From Cyanobacteria bacterium REEB459 (GTDB lineage Bacteria; Cyanobacteriota; Cyanobacteriia; Phormidesmidales; Phormidesmidaceae), in the NCBI GenBank assembly GCA_018970085.1, contig JAGWXD010000004.1, forward strand, positions 62,001 to 126,000: a stretch of 64,000 bases of DNA, read 5' to 3'. Of the stretch, positions 37,135 to 46,498 are shown piece after piece (position 1 is the stretch's first letter; the number at the start of each line of letters is the position of its first letter). The notes below the pieces were generated by a model. That model was not told the DNA's origin. It saw only the letters and a program-made list of their open reading frames with translations, and searched no databases. A program made the position numbers and the translations under genes.

Positions 37135-37893
37135 TTAGGGATCGGCTGGAATTACCCTGACGGTACCCTTGATTTGAATATGGTCTGGAGTAATTACAAA
37201 GTCATCAATCTCCGTTTCCGACCCCAAATCAAAGGCAACTGTCTCCATGGCGATCGGGTCAGACCAGGCCCCATCAGCATAGCGGCTGACCAGGGGCTGG
37301 TGCAAATATAACCAGCGTTGATCTTGAAGCACCATAGCAGTTTCTAACCGCAGGCGATCTGCCCTCAGATCCGGCTCGCCCCAGGTTAGGGCCAGCCAGT
37401 TGTGACCGAGCTCAATGCCGGTTACTGTCGAAAGGCAGGGTAAGACGACCAGAGTCTGCGGGTCTAGCGGCTCTAATCGGGCCACCAGGTCCCCTAGCCC
37501 CTGAAGCAGCAGCGGTGCCCCTAGGGAGGCTTGCAGGTCTTCACGACTAAGCCACACCTGGCCCTCAACCGGGAAGGGCTGTAACAATCGCAGCGCCTTG
37601 CCGCGCAACACCTGACCCAGGTTTAGACAAATATCTCTGGCGATCAGCCGGGCATGGCTCACCCGCAGCCCCTGATAGGCAGCCCGATTAGCAGCCAGAG
37701 TCACCTGGGGTAAATTGCCTGAGAGCAACTGGCGGTCCTGGCCGTCAATGCCAAACTCTAATCCTTCCAGGTGATCAAGCTGGCTGTGCAACCAGAGTCG
37801 AATAGCGGCAGGTAAAAACCGGGCGATTAGCCGACTCCCTCGCACCCCAGAGGTTTGCTCAGCCGCCATAGAGGACTCAGAGTTATGATTCAT
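37135..37893 (-). CDS. DUF2993 (LmeA-like phospholipid-binding) family protein
   Basis: A 252-residue protein of the DUF2993 family, the second in this window (the other at 21151-21945). It is beta-rich after an N-terminal amphipathic helix (FLPAAIRLWLHSQLDHLEGL) and has the family pattern SARLIAR-DICLNLGQVLRG and EGQVWLSREDLQASL. No clear signal peptide, so the location is uncertain. It lies a few bases upstream of the DUF815 gene and is probably cotranscribed with it. Lipid binding is inferred from the family only. Its upstream region, shared with the divergent DUF4912 gene, contains an unusual nested inverted repeat. Confidence 0.77.
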   Translation of the reverse strand: MNHNSESSMAAEQTSGVRGSRLIARFLPAAIRLWLHSQLDHLEGLEFGIDGQDRQLLSGNLPQVTLAANRAAYQGLRVSHARLIARDICLNLGQVLRGKALRLLQPFPVEGQVWLSREDLQASLGAPLLLQGLGDLVARLEPLDPQTLVVLPCLSTVTGIELGHNWLALTWGEPDLRADRLRLETAMVLQDQRWLYLHQPLVSRYADGAWSDPIAMETVAFDLGSETEIDDFVITPDHIQIKGTVRVIPADP

Positions 37894-38092
37894 AGCCTTC
37901 TACACCATAGGTAAACCCCGAGGGCCCGGCCCCAGAGACTAGAACTAGACAGCTTGGGCCAGCATGAGGTGATCTGAGGCATCTGTCTGGCCAACCAATC
38001 CCCTACCTGTGGATGCCAGTCTACCAGAGTTGGAGTTTAGTTGTCCCCACCACCCCGCCATGTAGCTCTAGCAGAGAAACCCCAGACCGCCA

Positions 38093-38230
38093 GGGGATCA
38101 AATATGATGCTTTTGTGACGTATTTATACTTATTGGGATCAAAATGTCAGGATATTCTGACATTTTGATCCCAAAACCCCTGATGCCTCGCATTCAAAGC
38201 TAGAAAAGCCTTTCCTGTGGCTTGATCCCA
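38093..38230. repeat. Nested inverted-repeat array built on GGGATCAAA
   Basis: Four copies of the GGGATCAAA-type motif are arranged head to tail then reversed: 38094-38102 (forward), 38135-38143 (forward), 38164-38172 (reverse) and 38222-38229 (reverse, TTGATCCC). The inner pair forms an 18-bp perfect hairpin, described separately. The even outer pair spaced about 130 bp apart suggests a composite site, such as an operator array, or the remains of a small palindromic element. Which it is cannot be decided from this copy. Confidence 0.6.
38133..38174. repeat. 18-bp perfect inverted repeat with 6-base loop
   Basis: TTGGGATCAAAATGTCAG (38133-38150) is the exact reverse complement of 38157-38174, with GATATT between. 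No T run follows on either strand, so it is not an ordinary terminator. It lies 212 bp before the DUF4912 start codon. Confidence 0.85.
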
Positions 38231-38385
38231 GCCTTTATCTTTGTCATACTACCGATGCAAAGGTGATCTTAAATACCGGTCATCTCCCCCGCTGTTTTTT
38301 TTAGTGCTACTGGCGGAAGGTTTTCTGGCAGTGGCTGCTGATCAGCCAGGTCGTCTACGTTCAATCATGAGGAGGAAATTGGCCC

Positions 38386-39624
38386 ATGTCTCAGCAGTAT
38401 GGTCCCCTGGAAGATTTGACCCTGCGTCAGTTGCGCAAGTTAGCGAGTGATTACGACATATCCCGTTACAGCCGCATGCGTAAAACTGAGTTGATTGACG
38501 CCATTCGTGATATTGATGCCCAGCGGGGACAGGTTCCGGCACCATCGGTACTCACTTCTACCATGGCCGCCCAAACTCAGGTGGCTGCCTCTAAGTACAT
38601 GGCCCCCAATATTCCTCCCCTGGAGGCCCTAGTCTCGGTGGATGAGGGGTTGGCCGACTTACCCGAAGGCTACGGGGAAAGCCGCATTATATTGATGCCC
38701 AGGGATCCTCAGTGGGCCTATGCTTACTGGGATGTGCCCGTCGAGCATAAACAAGATTTGCGCCGCCAGGGGGGAGCCCGGTTGGCCCTGCGCTTCTACG
38801 ATGTAACCGATATTGACTTGAACTATCAGGCTCCCCATAGTTTGCAGCAGTACGAGTGCGACGAGATGGCTCGAGACTGGTATCTGCCGATTCCTGTTAG
38901 CGATCGCGATTACGTGGCAGAAATTGGGTATCTCTGCAACGATGGCCGTTGGTTAGTGCTGGCCCGCTCCCTTCCGGTCCACATTCCCCCGGTTTATCCC
39001 TCTGACTGGGTTGAGGATCACTTTATAACCGTCGATTGGGAGTCCAGCCTGCGTGGTAAGACGCTCATGACCCTGAAGCATCCGAGCCAGAAAGTCACCG
39101 ATAACGGCAACCCCATTTACGACAATATTTTTGCCCTAACCCAATCCGCCGAAGCCCAACGGGTGGCTGGTTCTTTGTTTGGCTCTATGCACCATGTACC
39201 TGGTTCCATGGCACCGGAGCAAGCGATTAGTTCCTACGTCTTCCCCTCAGGAGCAGGGCTTTGGGCTGTACCTGGCATGGTTGCCAATGTATCTGGTTTA
39301 ACCATGTCCGGGGTTGGGTTTTCAGCCTCTGCTCCCCCTATCCGGTCTCGCAAGTTTTGGCTGATTGCCGATGCTGAGCTAATTGTTTACGGTGCTACCG
39401 AACCCGATGCCACGGTTACCATCGGCGGTAAACCCATTAAATTGAATCCAGACGGCACCTTTCGATTTCAAATGTCCTTCCAGGACGGCAATATTGACTA
39501 CCCAATCATGGCGGTAGCAGCTGATGGACAACAGAGCCGATCTATTCATATGACGTTTGATCGGGCTACCCCCTCTCGCCATACCAATACCAAAGAAGAA
39601 GCCGTGCTGGAATGGTTGTCTTAG
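38386..39624 (+). CDS. Rho-N/SAP-like plus DUF4912 protein
   Basis: A 412-residue protein. Residues about 8-50 form a Rho N-terminal/SAP-like helical module (DLTLRQLRKLASDYDISRY then RKTELIDAIRDID), which can bind nucleic acid. Residues about 95-210 are the DUF4912 domain, with the family's DPQWAYAYWDVP and ALRFYDVTDIDLN blocks. The C-terminal region ends in a beta-rich segment (TEPDATVTIGGKPIKLNPDG-like) resembling a small carbohydrate- or Ig-like module. The function is unknown. A good Shine-Dalgarno (GAGGAGG, 38369-38375) precedes the ATG, supporting the start. A terminator follows. It stands alone behind the inverted-repeat region. Confidence 0.83.
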   Translation: MSQQYGPLEDLTLRQLRKLASDYDISRYSRMRKTELIDAIRDIDAQRGQVPAPSVLTSTMAAQTQVAASKYMAPNIPPLEALVSVDEGLADLPEGYGESRIILMPRDPQWAYAYWDVPVEHKQDLRRQGGARLALRFYDVTDIDLNYQAPHSLQQYECDEMARDWYLPIPVSDRDYVAEIGYLCNDGRWLVLARSLPVHIPPVYPSDWVEDHFITVDWESSLRGKTLMTLKHPSQKVTDNGNPIYDNIFALTQSAEAQRVAGSLFGSMHHVPGSMAPEQAISSYVFPSGAGLWAVPGMVANVSGLTMSGVGFSASAPPIRSRKFWLIADAELIVYGATEPDATVTIGGKPIKLNPDGTFRFQMSFQDGNIDYPIMAVAADGQQSRSIHMTFDRATPSRHTNTKEEAVLEWLS

Positions 39625-39653
39625 CTTAAATTGCCTGGTTCTAGAGGATATAT

Positions 39654-39689
39654 CAGGAGCGTCATCCGGCGCTCCTGTTCTGCTTTTTT
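39654..39689 (+). terminator. Intrinsic terminator of the DUF4912 gene
   Basis: CAGGAGCG (39654-39661) pairs with CGCTCCTG (39670-39677) around an 8-base loop, and TTTTTT follows at 39684-39689 after six bases. The gap before the T run is longer than ideal, so termination may be partial. Confidence 0.6.
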
Positions 39690-39777
39690 ATGTCGATTAA
39701 AAAAGCCTAAATTGAGCCATTGCCAGCCTAAAATTAAACTTTGTCTTTTGCTACCCTTACCCCTGAGATCCTAAACC

Positions 39778-40509
39778 GTGAAGTTATTTCTCTACCATAT
39801 TCCCGAAGAAGTACCCGACGATACAACTCCAGACTGTGCCATTGCCATTGATGTGCTAAGAGCTACCTCAACTATGGCGGCGGCTCTTAACGCGGGGGTG
39901 GAGGCGATTCAAGTATTCAGCGATATTGATGAATTAATCCAGGTCAGCGAAACCTGGCCCAATGACAAGCGGCTGCGGGCCGGAGAACGGGGAGGAGCAA
40001 AGGTAGAGGGCTGCGAGTTGGGCAACTCTCCCCTCGATCATAGCCCCGAGCGGTCAGGGGGTAAGCGCCTATTTATGTCTACCACCAATGGCACCCGCTG
40101 CTTAAAACGGATCGAACATGTACCTATGGTAATTACCGCCGCCCTCATTACTCGTCGGGCAGTGGTGGAGTTTTTGATTAAACACAACCCGGCCATTGTC
40201 TGGGTGGTGGGCTCTGGCTGGGAAGGCACCTACTCTCTTGAAGATACAGTCTGTGCCGGTGCCATTATTGACGGTATTCTCAAGGCTACGGGGCAAAGTC
40301 TGCCAGAGCTGGCGGGCAACGATGCCGCGATCGCTGCCGTCAGCCTGTATCTCCAATGGCAACACCAGCTACTAACCCTGATTCACTATGCCAGCCACGG
40401 TCAACGCCTACTGCGGCTAAATAACGAAATCGACCTGCAGTACTGCGCCCAGTTAGACGTGCTGGACATCGTGCCCATTCAGCAGTCTGCCGGGCTGCTG
40501 GCCCTTTAG
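39778..40509 (+). CDS. comB: 2-phosphosulfolactate phosphatase family protein (ComB)
   Basis: A 243-residue member of the ComB family, Mg-dependent phosphatases acting on 2-phosphosulfolactate. The family blocks [41 protein letters not shown] and [20 protein letters not shown] are in order, covering the phosphate- and metal-binding residues. In methanogens the enzyme belongs to coenzyme M synthesis; cyanobacteria keep a homologue whose purpose, perhaps sulfolactate metabolism, is unclear. The start is GTG at 39778. It precedes the str operon but has about 230 bp and a separate promoter between them. Confidence 0.88.
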   Translation: MKLFLYHIPEEVPDDTTPDCAIAIDVLRATSTMAAALNAGVEAIQVFSDIDELIQVSETWPNDKRLRAGERGGAKVEGCELGNSPLDHSPERSGGKRLFMSTTNGTRCLKRIEHVPMVITAALITRRAVVEFLIKHNPAIVWVVGSGWEGTYSLEDTVCAGAIIDGILKATGQSLPELAGNDAAIAAVSLYLQWQHQLLTLIHYASHGQRLLRLNNEIDLQYCAQLDVLDIVPIQQSAGLLAL

Positions 40510-40645
40510 TGCCAGCCTCGTCGCTATCTCCCCCTGGAGCTACCCTCGACTCCTCAAGAATACGACCTGCCGGCCCATCCCAGGGTGCGCCCTGCCACCG
40601 GGAACGGGGTAGCCAGGTGTTAGCCTAAGGCTGGAGAAATTAGGT

Positions 40646-40675
40646 TTGACTGGGGTATTTTTAGCGTGATATAAT
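40646..40675 (+). promoter_or_regulatory. Promoter of the str (rpsL) operon
   Basis: TTGACT (40646-40651) and a perfect TATAAT (40670-40675) are 18 bp apart, giving a leader of about 55-60 bases before the rpsL ATG at 40739. This is the strongest sigma70-type match in the window. Confidence 0.8.
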
Positions 40676-40738
40676 CGAACCTTGTGAAAAGTTTAAGTTA
40701 TCGGCTGTTTAAGTTGCCTCTAAAGTCGCTATAAAAGT

Positions 40739-41113
40739 ATGCCCACGATTCAACAACTCATTCGGAGTGAGCGCGAGAAAACCGAGAAAAAGACCAAGTC
40801 GCCAGCTTTAAAGAGCTGTCCTCAGCGCCGTGGCGTATGTACTCGGGTTTATACCACTACCCCTAAGAAGCCCAACTCCGCTCTGCGCAAGGTGGCTCGG
40901 GTACGTTTAACCTCTGGCTTTGAGGTTACCGCTTACATTCCAGGGATTGGGCATAACCTGCAAGAACACTCCGTAGTGATGATTCGGGGCGGTCGGGTTA
41001 AGGATCTGCCCGGGGTGCGCTATCACATCATTCGTGGCACCCTGGATACCTCAGGAGTTAAGGACCGCCGCCAGGGTCGCTCCAAATATGGGGCTAAGCG
41101 GCCTAAGCAGTAA
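40739..41113 (+). CDS. rpsL: 30S ribosomal protein S12
   Basis: A 124-residue uS12 protein at the decoding centre of the 30S subunit. It opens [14 protein letters not shown] and carries the conserved [20 protein letters not shown] block, with Lys at the common streptomycin-resistance position (KKPNSALRK), so the wild-type sensitive residue is retained. It heads the rpsL-rpsG-fusA-tufA-rpsJ cluster from a strong promoter at 40646-40675. Confidence 0.97.
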   Translation: MPTIQQLIRSEREKTEKKTKSPALKSCPQRRGVCTRVYTTTPKKPNSALRKVARVRLTSGFEVTAYIPGIGHNLQEHSVVMIRGGRVKDLPGVRYHIIRGTLDTSGVKDRRQGRSKYGAKRPKQ

Positions 41114-41217
41114 GCCCTAGCCAATCATAATCGCACCCCAGTGATGCCAGCCTTCACCGCTGGCGCTTTAGCCCCAAGGCTTAGATCTTAACCTTAGTAA
41201 TTTGTGGAAGCTTGCTT

Positions 41218-41688
41218 ATGTCTCGTCGCACCGTTATTCAAAAGCGCCCGATTCCGGCTGACTCGGTTTACAACAGCCGATTGATTACCATGATGAGTCG
41301 TCGCCTGATGACCAGCGGCAAGAGATCGCTAGCCAATCGCATTATTTACGACGCCTTTTCTGTCATCAAAGAGCGCGGCGGGGCCGACCCCTTAGAGGTT
41401 TTTGAGCGAGCAGTGCGCAATACTACCCCTCTGGTGGAGGTTAAGGCTCGCCGGGTGGGGGGGGCCACCTATCAGGTACCGATGGAAGTCAGGTCTGATC
41501 GGGGTGTTGCCCTGGCTTTGCGTTGGTTGACCCAGTTTTCCCGGCAACGGGCTGGCAAATCTATGGCAATCAAGCTAGCTAACGAACTCATGGATGCGGC
41601 TAACGAGACTGGCGGTGCTGTGCGTAAACGGGAAGAAACCCATCGTATGGCTGAAGCCAATAAAGCCTTTGCCCATTATCGCTATTAA
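41218..41688 (+). CDS. rpsG: 30S ribosomal protein S7
   Basis: A 156-residue uS7 protein that organises the 3' major domain of 16S r[23 protein letters not shown] at the start and the typical [12 protein letters not shown] and [15 protein letters not shown] blocks identify it. The frame continues upstream to a TTG at 41212, but the ATG at 41218 with a GTGGAAG stretch before it gives the normal family length. It is the second gene of the str operon, about 100 bp after rpsL and 123 bp before fusA. Confidence 0.97.
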   Translation: MSRRTVIQKRPIPADSVYNSRLITMMSRRLMTSGKRSLANRIIYDAFSVIKERGGADPLEVFERAVRNTTPLVEVKARRVGGATYQVPMEVRSDRGVALALRWLTQFSRQRAGKSMAIKLANELMDAANETGGAVRKREETHRMAEANKAFAHYRY

Positions 41689-41811
41689 TCGCCCGGGGAT
41701 GGCACTGCCCATTGCAGTGGGTCTGGCTTTCAGTAGGCAAGCATTCGTTGAGGGTTTGAAAAGCATACTCTAAGCAGGGTCGACTGGTTAGAGGGTCATC
41801 AGGAGGTCGCC

Positions 41812-43887
41812 ATGGTTAGGACGATTCCACTGGAGAGAGTCAGAAATATTGGTATTGCGGCCCATATTGACGCGGGCAAAACTACTACAACCGAACGCAT
41901 CCTCTACTACTCTGGCCTGGTTCATAAACTTGGTGAAGTTCATGAGGGCACAGCCGTAACCGACTGGATGGAGCAAGAGCGAGAACGGGGCATTACCATC
42001 ACCGCCGCCGCCATCAGCACCAGCTGGCGTGATCATCAAATCAATATTATTGATACCCCGGGCCACGTTGACTTCACCATTGAAGTGGAGCGATCCATGC
42101 GGGTGCTAGACGGGGTAATTGCCGTATTTTGCTCTGTCGGTGGCGTTCAACCCCAATCCGAAACCGTATGGCGGCAAGCCAACCGCTATAGCGTTCCTCG
42201 CATTGCCTTTGTCAACAAGATGGATCGCACTGGGGCGAATTTTTTCAGGGTTTATCAGCAATTGCGCGATCGCCTGGGGGCCAACGCCGTTGCTATCCAG
42301 GTGCCCATCGGCGCAGAGGCAGATTTTCAAGGAGTGGTGGATTTGGTCACCCTGCGAGCCCGCCTCTACCACGATGACTTGGGGGAAAAAATTGAGGATG
42401 CCGAAATCCCTGCCGCCATGTCCGCAGTCGTGGAGGAGTATCGGACTAAACTGCTCGAGGCGATCGCTGAAACCGACGACACCCTGATGGAAAAATATCT
42501 TGAGGGAGAGTCAATTGCCACCGCCGAAATTATCGCCGCCCTGCGCCGGGGAACCATCACTGGCACCCTGGTTCCGGTACTCTGCGGTTCTGCCTTTAAA
42601 AATCGGGGTATTCAACTCCTGCTCGACGCCGTAGTCGATTACCTCCCCGCCCCCATCGATGTTCCCCCCATTCAGGGTCATTTGCCAGCGGGAGAGGTGG
42701 CAGAACGCCAGGCCAGGGATGAGGCTCCCCTGGCCGCCCTGGCCTTTAAGATCATGGCCGATCCCTACGGTCGTCTCACCTTTGTGCGGGTTTATTCTGG
42801 CGTGCTTAATAAAGGCACCTACATTTATAACGCCACTAAGGATAAAAAGGAGCGGATTTCTCGCCTGATTATCTTAAAAGCCGATGATCGCATCGAGGTT
42901 GACGAATTGCGAGCCGGAGATCTAGGAGCCGTGATTGGCCTGCGGGACACCTTTACCGGCGATACCATCTGTGATCCCCAGCACCCTATTGTCCTAGAAT
43001 CGCTGTTTGTTCCCGAACCGGTGATTTCGGTAGCAGTAGAGCCAAAAACCAAACAGGATATGGACAAGCTGGGTAAGGCTCTACAGTCCCTATCGGAGGA
43101 AGACCCCACCTTTAAAGTCAGCACCAACCCCGAAACTAACCAGACCGTGATCGCGGGCATGGGAGAACTCCACCTGGATATTCTGGTAGACCGCATGCTG
43201 CGGGAATTTAAAGTAGAGGCTAACATTGGTGCACCCCAGGTGGCCTACCGGGAAACCATTCGCCAAACCACCACCGCTGAAGGCCGATTTATTCGTCAGA
43301 GTGGCGGTAAAGGCCAGTACGGCCATGTGGTAGTAGAGGTAGAGCCAGCCCCTGAAGGCACAGGCTTTGAGTTTGCATCTAAAATTGTAGGAGGTACAAT
43401 TCCCAAAGAATATATTCCTTCTGCCCAACAGGGCATGAAAGAAGCCTGCGAATCTGGTATTCTAGCTGGGTACCCTGTGATTGATTTAAAGGTTACCCTG
43501 ACCGACGGCTCTTACCATGAGGTAGATTCTTCGGAAATGGCCTTTAAAATTGCCGGGTCCTTGGCGATGAAAGAAGCCGTCTTGAAGGCATCTCCCGTCC
43601 TTCTTGAGCCCATTATGAAGGTCGAGGTTGAAGTTCCGGAAGACTTTCTGGGTGATGTCATGGGAGACTTAAACTCCCGACGTGGTCAGATCGAGGGCAT
43701 GGGAACAGAGGCAACTATTGCAAAGATTACTGCCGATGTTCCTTTAGCTGAGATGTTTGGTTATGCTACCGACATCCGCTCTAAAACGCAGGGTCGGGGC
43801 ATTTTTTCGATGGAATTCAGTCACTATGGCGAGGTTCCTCGCCATGTAGCTGAGGCCATTATCTCTAAAAACAGTGGGAACGCTTAG
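41812..43887 (+). CDS. fusA: Elongation factor G
   Basis: Drives tRNA-mRNA translocation and, with RRF, ribosome recycling. This is the canonical paralogue: G1 [15 protein letters not shown], effector GITITAAA, G3 DTPGHVDF with the catalytic His present, and G4 NKMDRTGA. All five domains are in order across 691 residues, in contrast to the divergent paralogue at 22004-24028. The Shine-Dalgarno AGGAGGT is near consensus. It is the third gene of the str operon, with tufA starting 24 bp later. Confidence 0.98.
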   Translation: MVRTIPLERVRNIGIAAHIDAGKTTTTERILYYSGLVHKLGEVHEGTAVTDWMEQERERGITITAAAISTSWRDHQINIIDTPGHVDFTIEVERSMRVLDGVIAVFCSVGGVQPQSETVWRQANRYSVPRIAFVNKMDRTGANFFRVYQQLRDRLGANAVAIQVPIGAEADFQGVVDLVTLRARLYHDDLGEKIEDAEIPAAMSAVVEEYRTKLLEAIAETDDTLMEKYLEGESIATAEIIAALRRGTITGTLVPVLCGSAFKNRGIQLLLDAVVDYLPAPIDVPPIQGHLPAGEVAERQARDEAPLAALAFKIMADPYGRLTFVRVYSGVLNKGTYIYNATKDKKERISRLIILKADDRIEVDELRAGDLGAVIGLRDTFTGDTICDPQHPIVLESLFVPEPVISVAVEPKTKQDMDKLGKALQSLSEEDPTFKVSTNPETNQTVIAGMGELHLDILVDRMLREFKVEANIGAPQVAYRETIRQTTTAEGRFIRQSGGKGQYGHVVVEVEPAPEGTGFEFASKIVGGTIPKEYIPSAQQGMKEACESGILAGYPVIDLKVTLTDGSYHEVDSSEMAFKIAGSLAMKEAVLKASPVLLEPIMKVEVEVPEDFLGDVMGDLNSRRGQIEGMGTEATIAKITADVPLAEMFGYATDIRSKTQGRGIFSMEFSHYGEVPRHVAEAIISKNSGNA

Positions 43888-43911
43888 AAAAGGAAAGGAC
43901 ACGTAACGTAA

Positions 43912-45198
43912 ATGGCACGCAGCAAGTTTGAACGGACTAAACCACACGTTAACATTGGCACCATCGGTCACGTTGACCATGGTAAGACTACCCTCACGGC
44001 GGCGATCACCATGACCTTGGCGGCATCAGCAGAGGGTTCGGCTGAAGCCAAGAAATACGAGGATATCGATGCCGCCCCTGAGGAAAAGGCTCGCGGTATT
44101 ACCATCAATACGGCCCACGTTGAGTACGAAACCAAGACCCGTCACTATGCCCACGTGGACTGCCCTGGTCACGCGGACTACGTGAAAAATATGATTACTG
44201 GTGCGGCCCAGATGGATGGAGCCATTTTGGTCTGTTCTGCAGCCGATGGTCCTATGCCTCAGACCCGGGAGCATATCTTGTTGGCCCGCCAGGTAGGAGT
44301 ACCCAGTCTGGTAGTCTTCCTTAATAAGCAGGATATGGTAGACGATGAGGAATTACTGGAACTGGTGGAACTGGAAGTACGAGAATTGCTCAGTTCCTAC
44401 GACTTTCCCGGCGATGATATTCCCATCACCCCTGGTTCTGCCCTGCAAGCGGTGGAAGCCTTGACCAAAAATCCCAAAATTACGCGGGGCGAAGACCCGT
44501 GGGTAGATAAGATTCACGCTCTGATGGATACCGTTGACGAGTACATTCCTACCCCTGAGCGGGCGGTGGACAAAGACTTCCTGATGGCGGTGGAGGATGT
44601 GTTCTCTATCACTGGTCGGGGTACGGTAGCCACCGGTCGGATCGAGCGGGGTAAGGTGAAAGTAGGTGATACTGTTGAACTGGTGGGCATTAAAGATACC
44701 CGCACCCTGACTGTCACCGGTATTGAAATGTTTAAGAAGAGCCTGGATGAAGGGATGGCAGGTGACAACGCCGGCTTACTTTTGCGGGGTATTCAAAAAG
44801 AGGAAATTGAACGGGGAATGGTGCTGGCCAGGCCCGGTAGTATTACTCCCCACACCAAGTTTGAAGGCGAGGTTTACATTTTGACTGAGAAGGAAGGTGG
44901 TCGTAAAACCCCCTTCTTTGCCGGCTATAAGCCTCAGTTCTTTGTTCGGACTACCGATGTCACCGGCAGCATCGAGGCCTTTACTTCCGATGAGGGCGAC
45001 GCAGCCGAGATGGTGATGCCCGGAGATCGCATCAATATGACCGTAGAGTTAATTAACCCCATCGCCATTGAGCAGGGCATGCGCTTTGCGATTCGCGAGG
45101 GTGGTCGTACCGTGGGGGCGGGCGTTGTGGCTAAAATCCTGGATGCCCCTGCTGCCGGTGGTGCTAAGAAGGGCGATGCCAAAAAAGGTAAGAAGTAA
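43912..45198 (+). CDS. tufA: Elongation factor Tu with a lysine-rich C-terminal tail
   Basis: Delivers aminoacyl-tRNA to the ribosome. G1 [16 protein letters not shown]3 [12 protein letters not shown] and G4 NKQDMVDD are intact, and the body includes the roughly ten-residue insertion seen in cyanobacterial EF-Tu (around [12 protein letters not shown]). The normal end is near [11 protein letters not shown]; here about 18 more residues follow (411-428, [18 protein letters not shown]), giving 428 residues. The extension is in frame, and its codons (GCT AAG AAG GGC) are normal for the genome, so it is probably translated. It follows fusA by 24 bp, and an intrinsic terminator lies between it and rpsJ. 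Confidence 0.97.
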   Translation: MARSKFERTKPHVNIGTIGHVDHGKTTLTAAITMTLAASAEGSAEAKKYEDIDAAPEEKARGITINTAHVEYETKTRHYAHVDCPGHADYVKNMITGAAQMDGAILVCSAADGPMPQTREHILLARQVGVPSLVVFLNKQDMVDDEELLELVELEVRELLSSYDFPGDDIPITPGSALQAVEALTKNPKITRGEDPWVDKIHALMDTVDEYIPTPERAVDKDFLMAVEDVFSITGRGTVATGRIERGKVKVGDTVELVGIKDTRTLTVTGIEMFKKSLDEGMAGDNAGLLLRGIQKEEIERGMVLARPGSITPHTKFEGEVYILTEKEGGRKTPFFAGYKPQFFVRTTDVTGSIEAFTSDEGDAAEMVMPGDRINMTVELINPIAIEQGMRFAIREGGRTVGAGVVAKILDAPAAGGAKKGDAKKGKK

Positions 45199-45216
45199 GC
45201 CCTAATCAGGGTTAAT

Positions 45217-45249
45217 CGGGGTAACCAAATCTGGTTGCCCCGTCTTTTT
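45217..45249 (+). terminator. Intrinsic terminator between tufA and rpsJ
   Basis: CGGGG-T-AACCA (45217-45227) pairs with TGGTT-G-CCCCG (45232-45242), with one T-G wobble and an AATC loop, followed by TCTTTTT. A second T-rich stretch (GGTTTTTT) lies just after. As rpsJ begins only 44 bases later, the site probably lets part of the transcription through. Confidence 0.85.
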
Positions 45250-45292
45250 CTCTGGTTTTTTCGAACCTTGACAATCTAATCAGGTACTTGTT

Positions 45293-45610
45293 ATGGCCAC
45301 TATTCAGCAACAGAAAATTCGGATTCGCTTGAAAGCTTTTGATCGCCGTTTACTGGATACCTCTTGCGAAAAGATTGTAGATACCGCTAATCGCACCAAT
45401 GCCACTGCCATTGGCCCGATTCCCCTACCCACCAAGCGGCGGATTTATTGCGTGTTACGATCGCCCCACGTCGATAAGGACTCCCGGGAGCATTTTGAAA
45501 GCCGCACCCATCGCCGCATTATTGATATTTATCAACCCTCTTCTAAAACCATTGATGCGCTGATGAAGCTCGATTTGCCCGCTGGGGTTGATATCGAAGT
45601 GAAATTGTAG
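45293..45610 (+). CDS. rpsJ: 30S ribosomal protein S10
   Basis: A 105-residue uS10 protein, also the NusE partner of NusB in transcription antitermination. It shows the family pattern [50 protein letters not shown] and [21 protein letters not shown]. It is the last gene of the str cluster in cyanobacterial order and lies just past the tufA terminator. A very stable hairpin follows at 45637-45677. Confidence 0.97.
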   Translation: MATIQQQKIRIRLKAFDRRLLDTSCEKIVDTANRTNATAIGPIPLPTKRRIYCVLRSPHVDKDSREHFESRTHRRIIDIYQPSSKTIDALMKLDLPAGVDIEVKL

Positions 45611-45636
45611 GCTCAGGGTCTACTGCCCTTAACTGA

Positions 45637-45677
45637 CCAGGGCTACTACCGAGTCGCCGACTTGGTAGTAGCCCTGG
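45637..45677. repeat. 19-bp hairpin after rpsJ
   Basis: CCAGGGCTACTACCGAGTC (45637-45655) pairs with GACTTGGTAGTAGCCCTGG (45659-45677) with a single G-T wobble and a three-base loop. No T run follows on either strand. It is one of the longest stems in the window and may be a transcript-end or processing structure for the str operon. Confidence 0.75.
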
Positions 45678-45856
45678 CAGCTTGACCACTGAGGCAAGGT
45701 AGGGACTGGCGATATCTCTTGGTTTTTCTACACGATCCAGGGCCAGGGATGCTAAGGCCCCACCGGGGTTGATAGTTAGGTTACAATGATTAAGTGTTAA
45801 AAAATGTTGCAATTGTAGTTGATGGCCTGGTTCTATCTGGCTTTCTATAGGTAACC

Positions 45857-46498
45857 ATGACATTCTCTGACCCTGTATATGTAAGGGAACTGCCTATTTT
45901 CCCCTTGCCTGAACTGGTTTTGTTTCCGGGGCGACACCTACCTCTTCACATTTTTGAGTTTCGCTACCGGATCATGATGAATACCATTCTCCAGGGCGAC
46001 AAGCGGTTTGGCGTGCTGATGGTCGATCCCTCGACGGGTAAACCAGTACACATCGGCTGTTGTGCCGAGATTTTACATCACCAGCGGCTACCGGACGATC
46101 GCTTAAAAATTCTCACCCTGGGTCAACAGCGCTTTCGAGTGCTCAGCTACGTGCGGGAAAAGCCTTATCGCGTAGGCCTAGTGGAATGGCTAGAAGATAA
46201 ACCCTGCGATCGCGACCTAGCCCCGCTGGCCGCCGATGTAGATCGCTTATTGCGGGATGTCGTGCGACTATCGGCCAAACTCACCAGTCAGGACATTGAA
46301 ATTCCCGAAAACATTCCTGAAGTCCCTATCGAGTTGTCCTACTGGGTGGCTAGCAACCTCTACGGCGTCGCCGAGGAACAGCAGTCCTTACTAGAAATGG
46401 ATGACACCAGCGCCCGTTTAGAACGGGAGGTGGAAATTCTTACCTCCACCCGTAATCATCTGGCCGCACGCACCGCCCTTAAGGATGTTTTAGAGTAA
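45857..46498 (+). CDS. LON-substrate-binding-domain protein
   Basis: A 213-residue protein that consists of the LON N-terminal substrate-recognition domain only; the ATPase and protease domains are absent. The start LPIFPLPELVLFPGRHLPLHI and FEFRYRIMM are typical of the family, as is the C-terminal helical part ending SARLEREVEILTS. The role of these stand-alone domains is unclear; adaptor or chaperone-like functions are possible. It follows rpsJ by about 250 bp, the common cyanobacterial position, but with its own leader. Its 3' end overlaps that of pheA by 9 bp. Confidence 0.85.
   Translation: MTFSDPVYVRELPIFPLPELVLFPGRHLPLHIFEFRYRIMMNTILQGDKRFGVLMVDPSTGKPVHIGCCAEILHHQRLPDDRLKILTLGQQRFRVLSYVREKPYRVGLVEWLEDKPCDRDLAPLAADVDRLLRDVVRLSAKLTSQDIEIPENIPEVPIELSYWVASNLYGVAEEQQSLLEMDDTSARLEREVEILTSTRNHLAARTALKDVLE

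Larger units (their letters stand above)
37894..38385. other. Divergent intergenic region with nested inverted repeats
   Basis: 492 bases lie between the DUF2993 and DUF4912 genes. The core is a perfect 18-bp inverted repeat at 38133-38174 flanked by two more copies of its end sequence at 38094 and 38222. Its right part holds the Shine-Dalgarno of the DUF4912 gene. I could not place promoters with confidence. No open frame of plausible composition crosses it. Confidence 0.55.

Noticed and set aside
45268-45296. TTGACA and TTATGG 17 bp apart before rpsJ
   Set aside because: The -10 hexamer overlaps the start codon, so it could not give an mRNA with a normal start.
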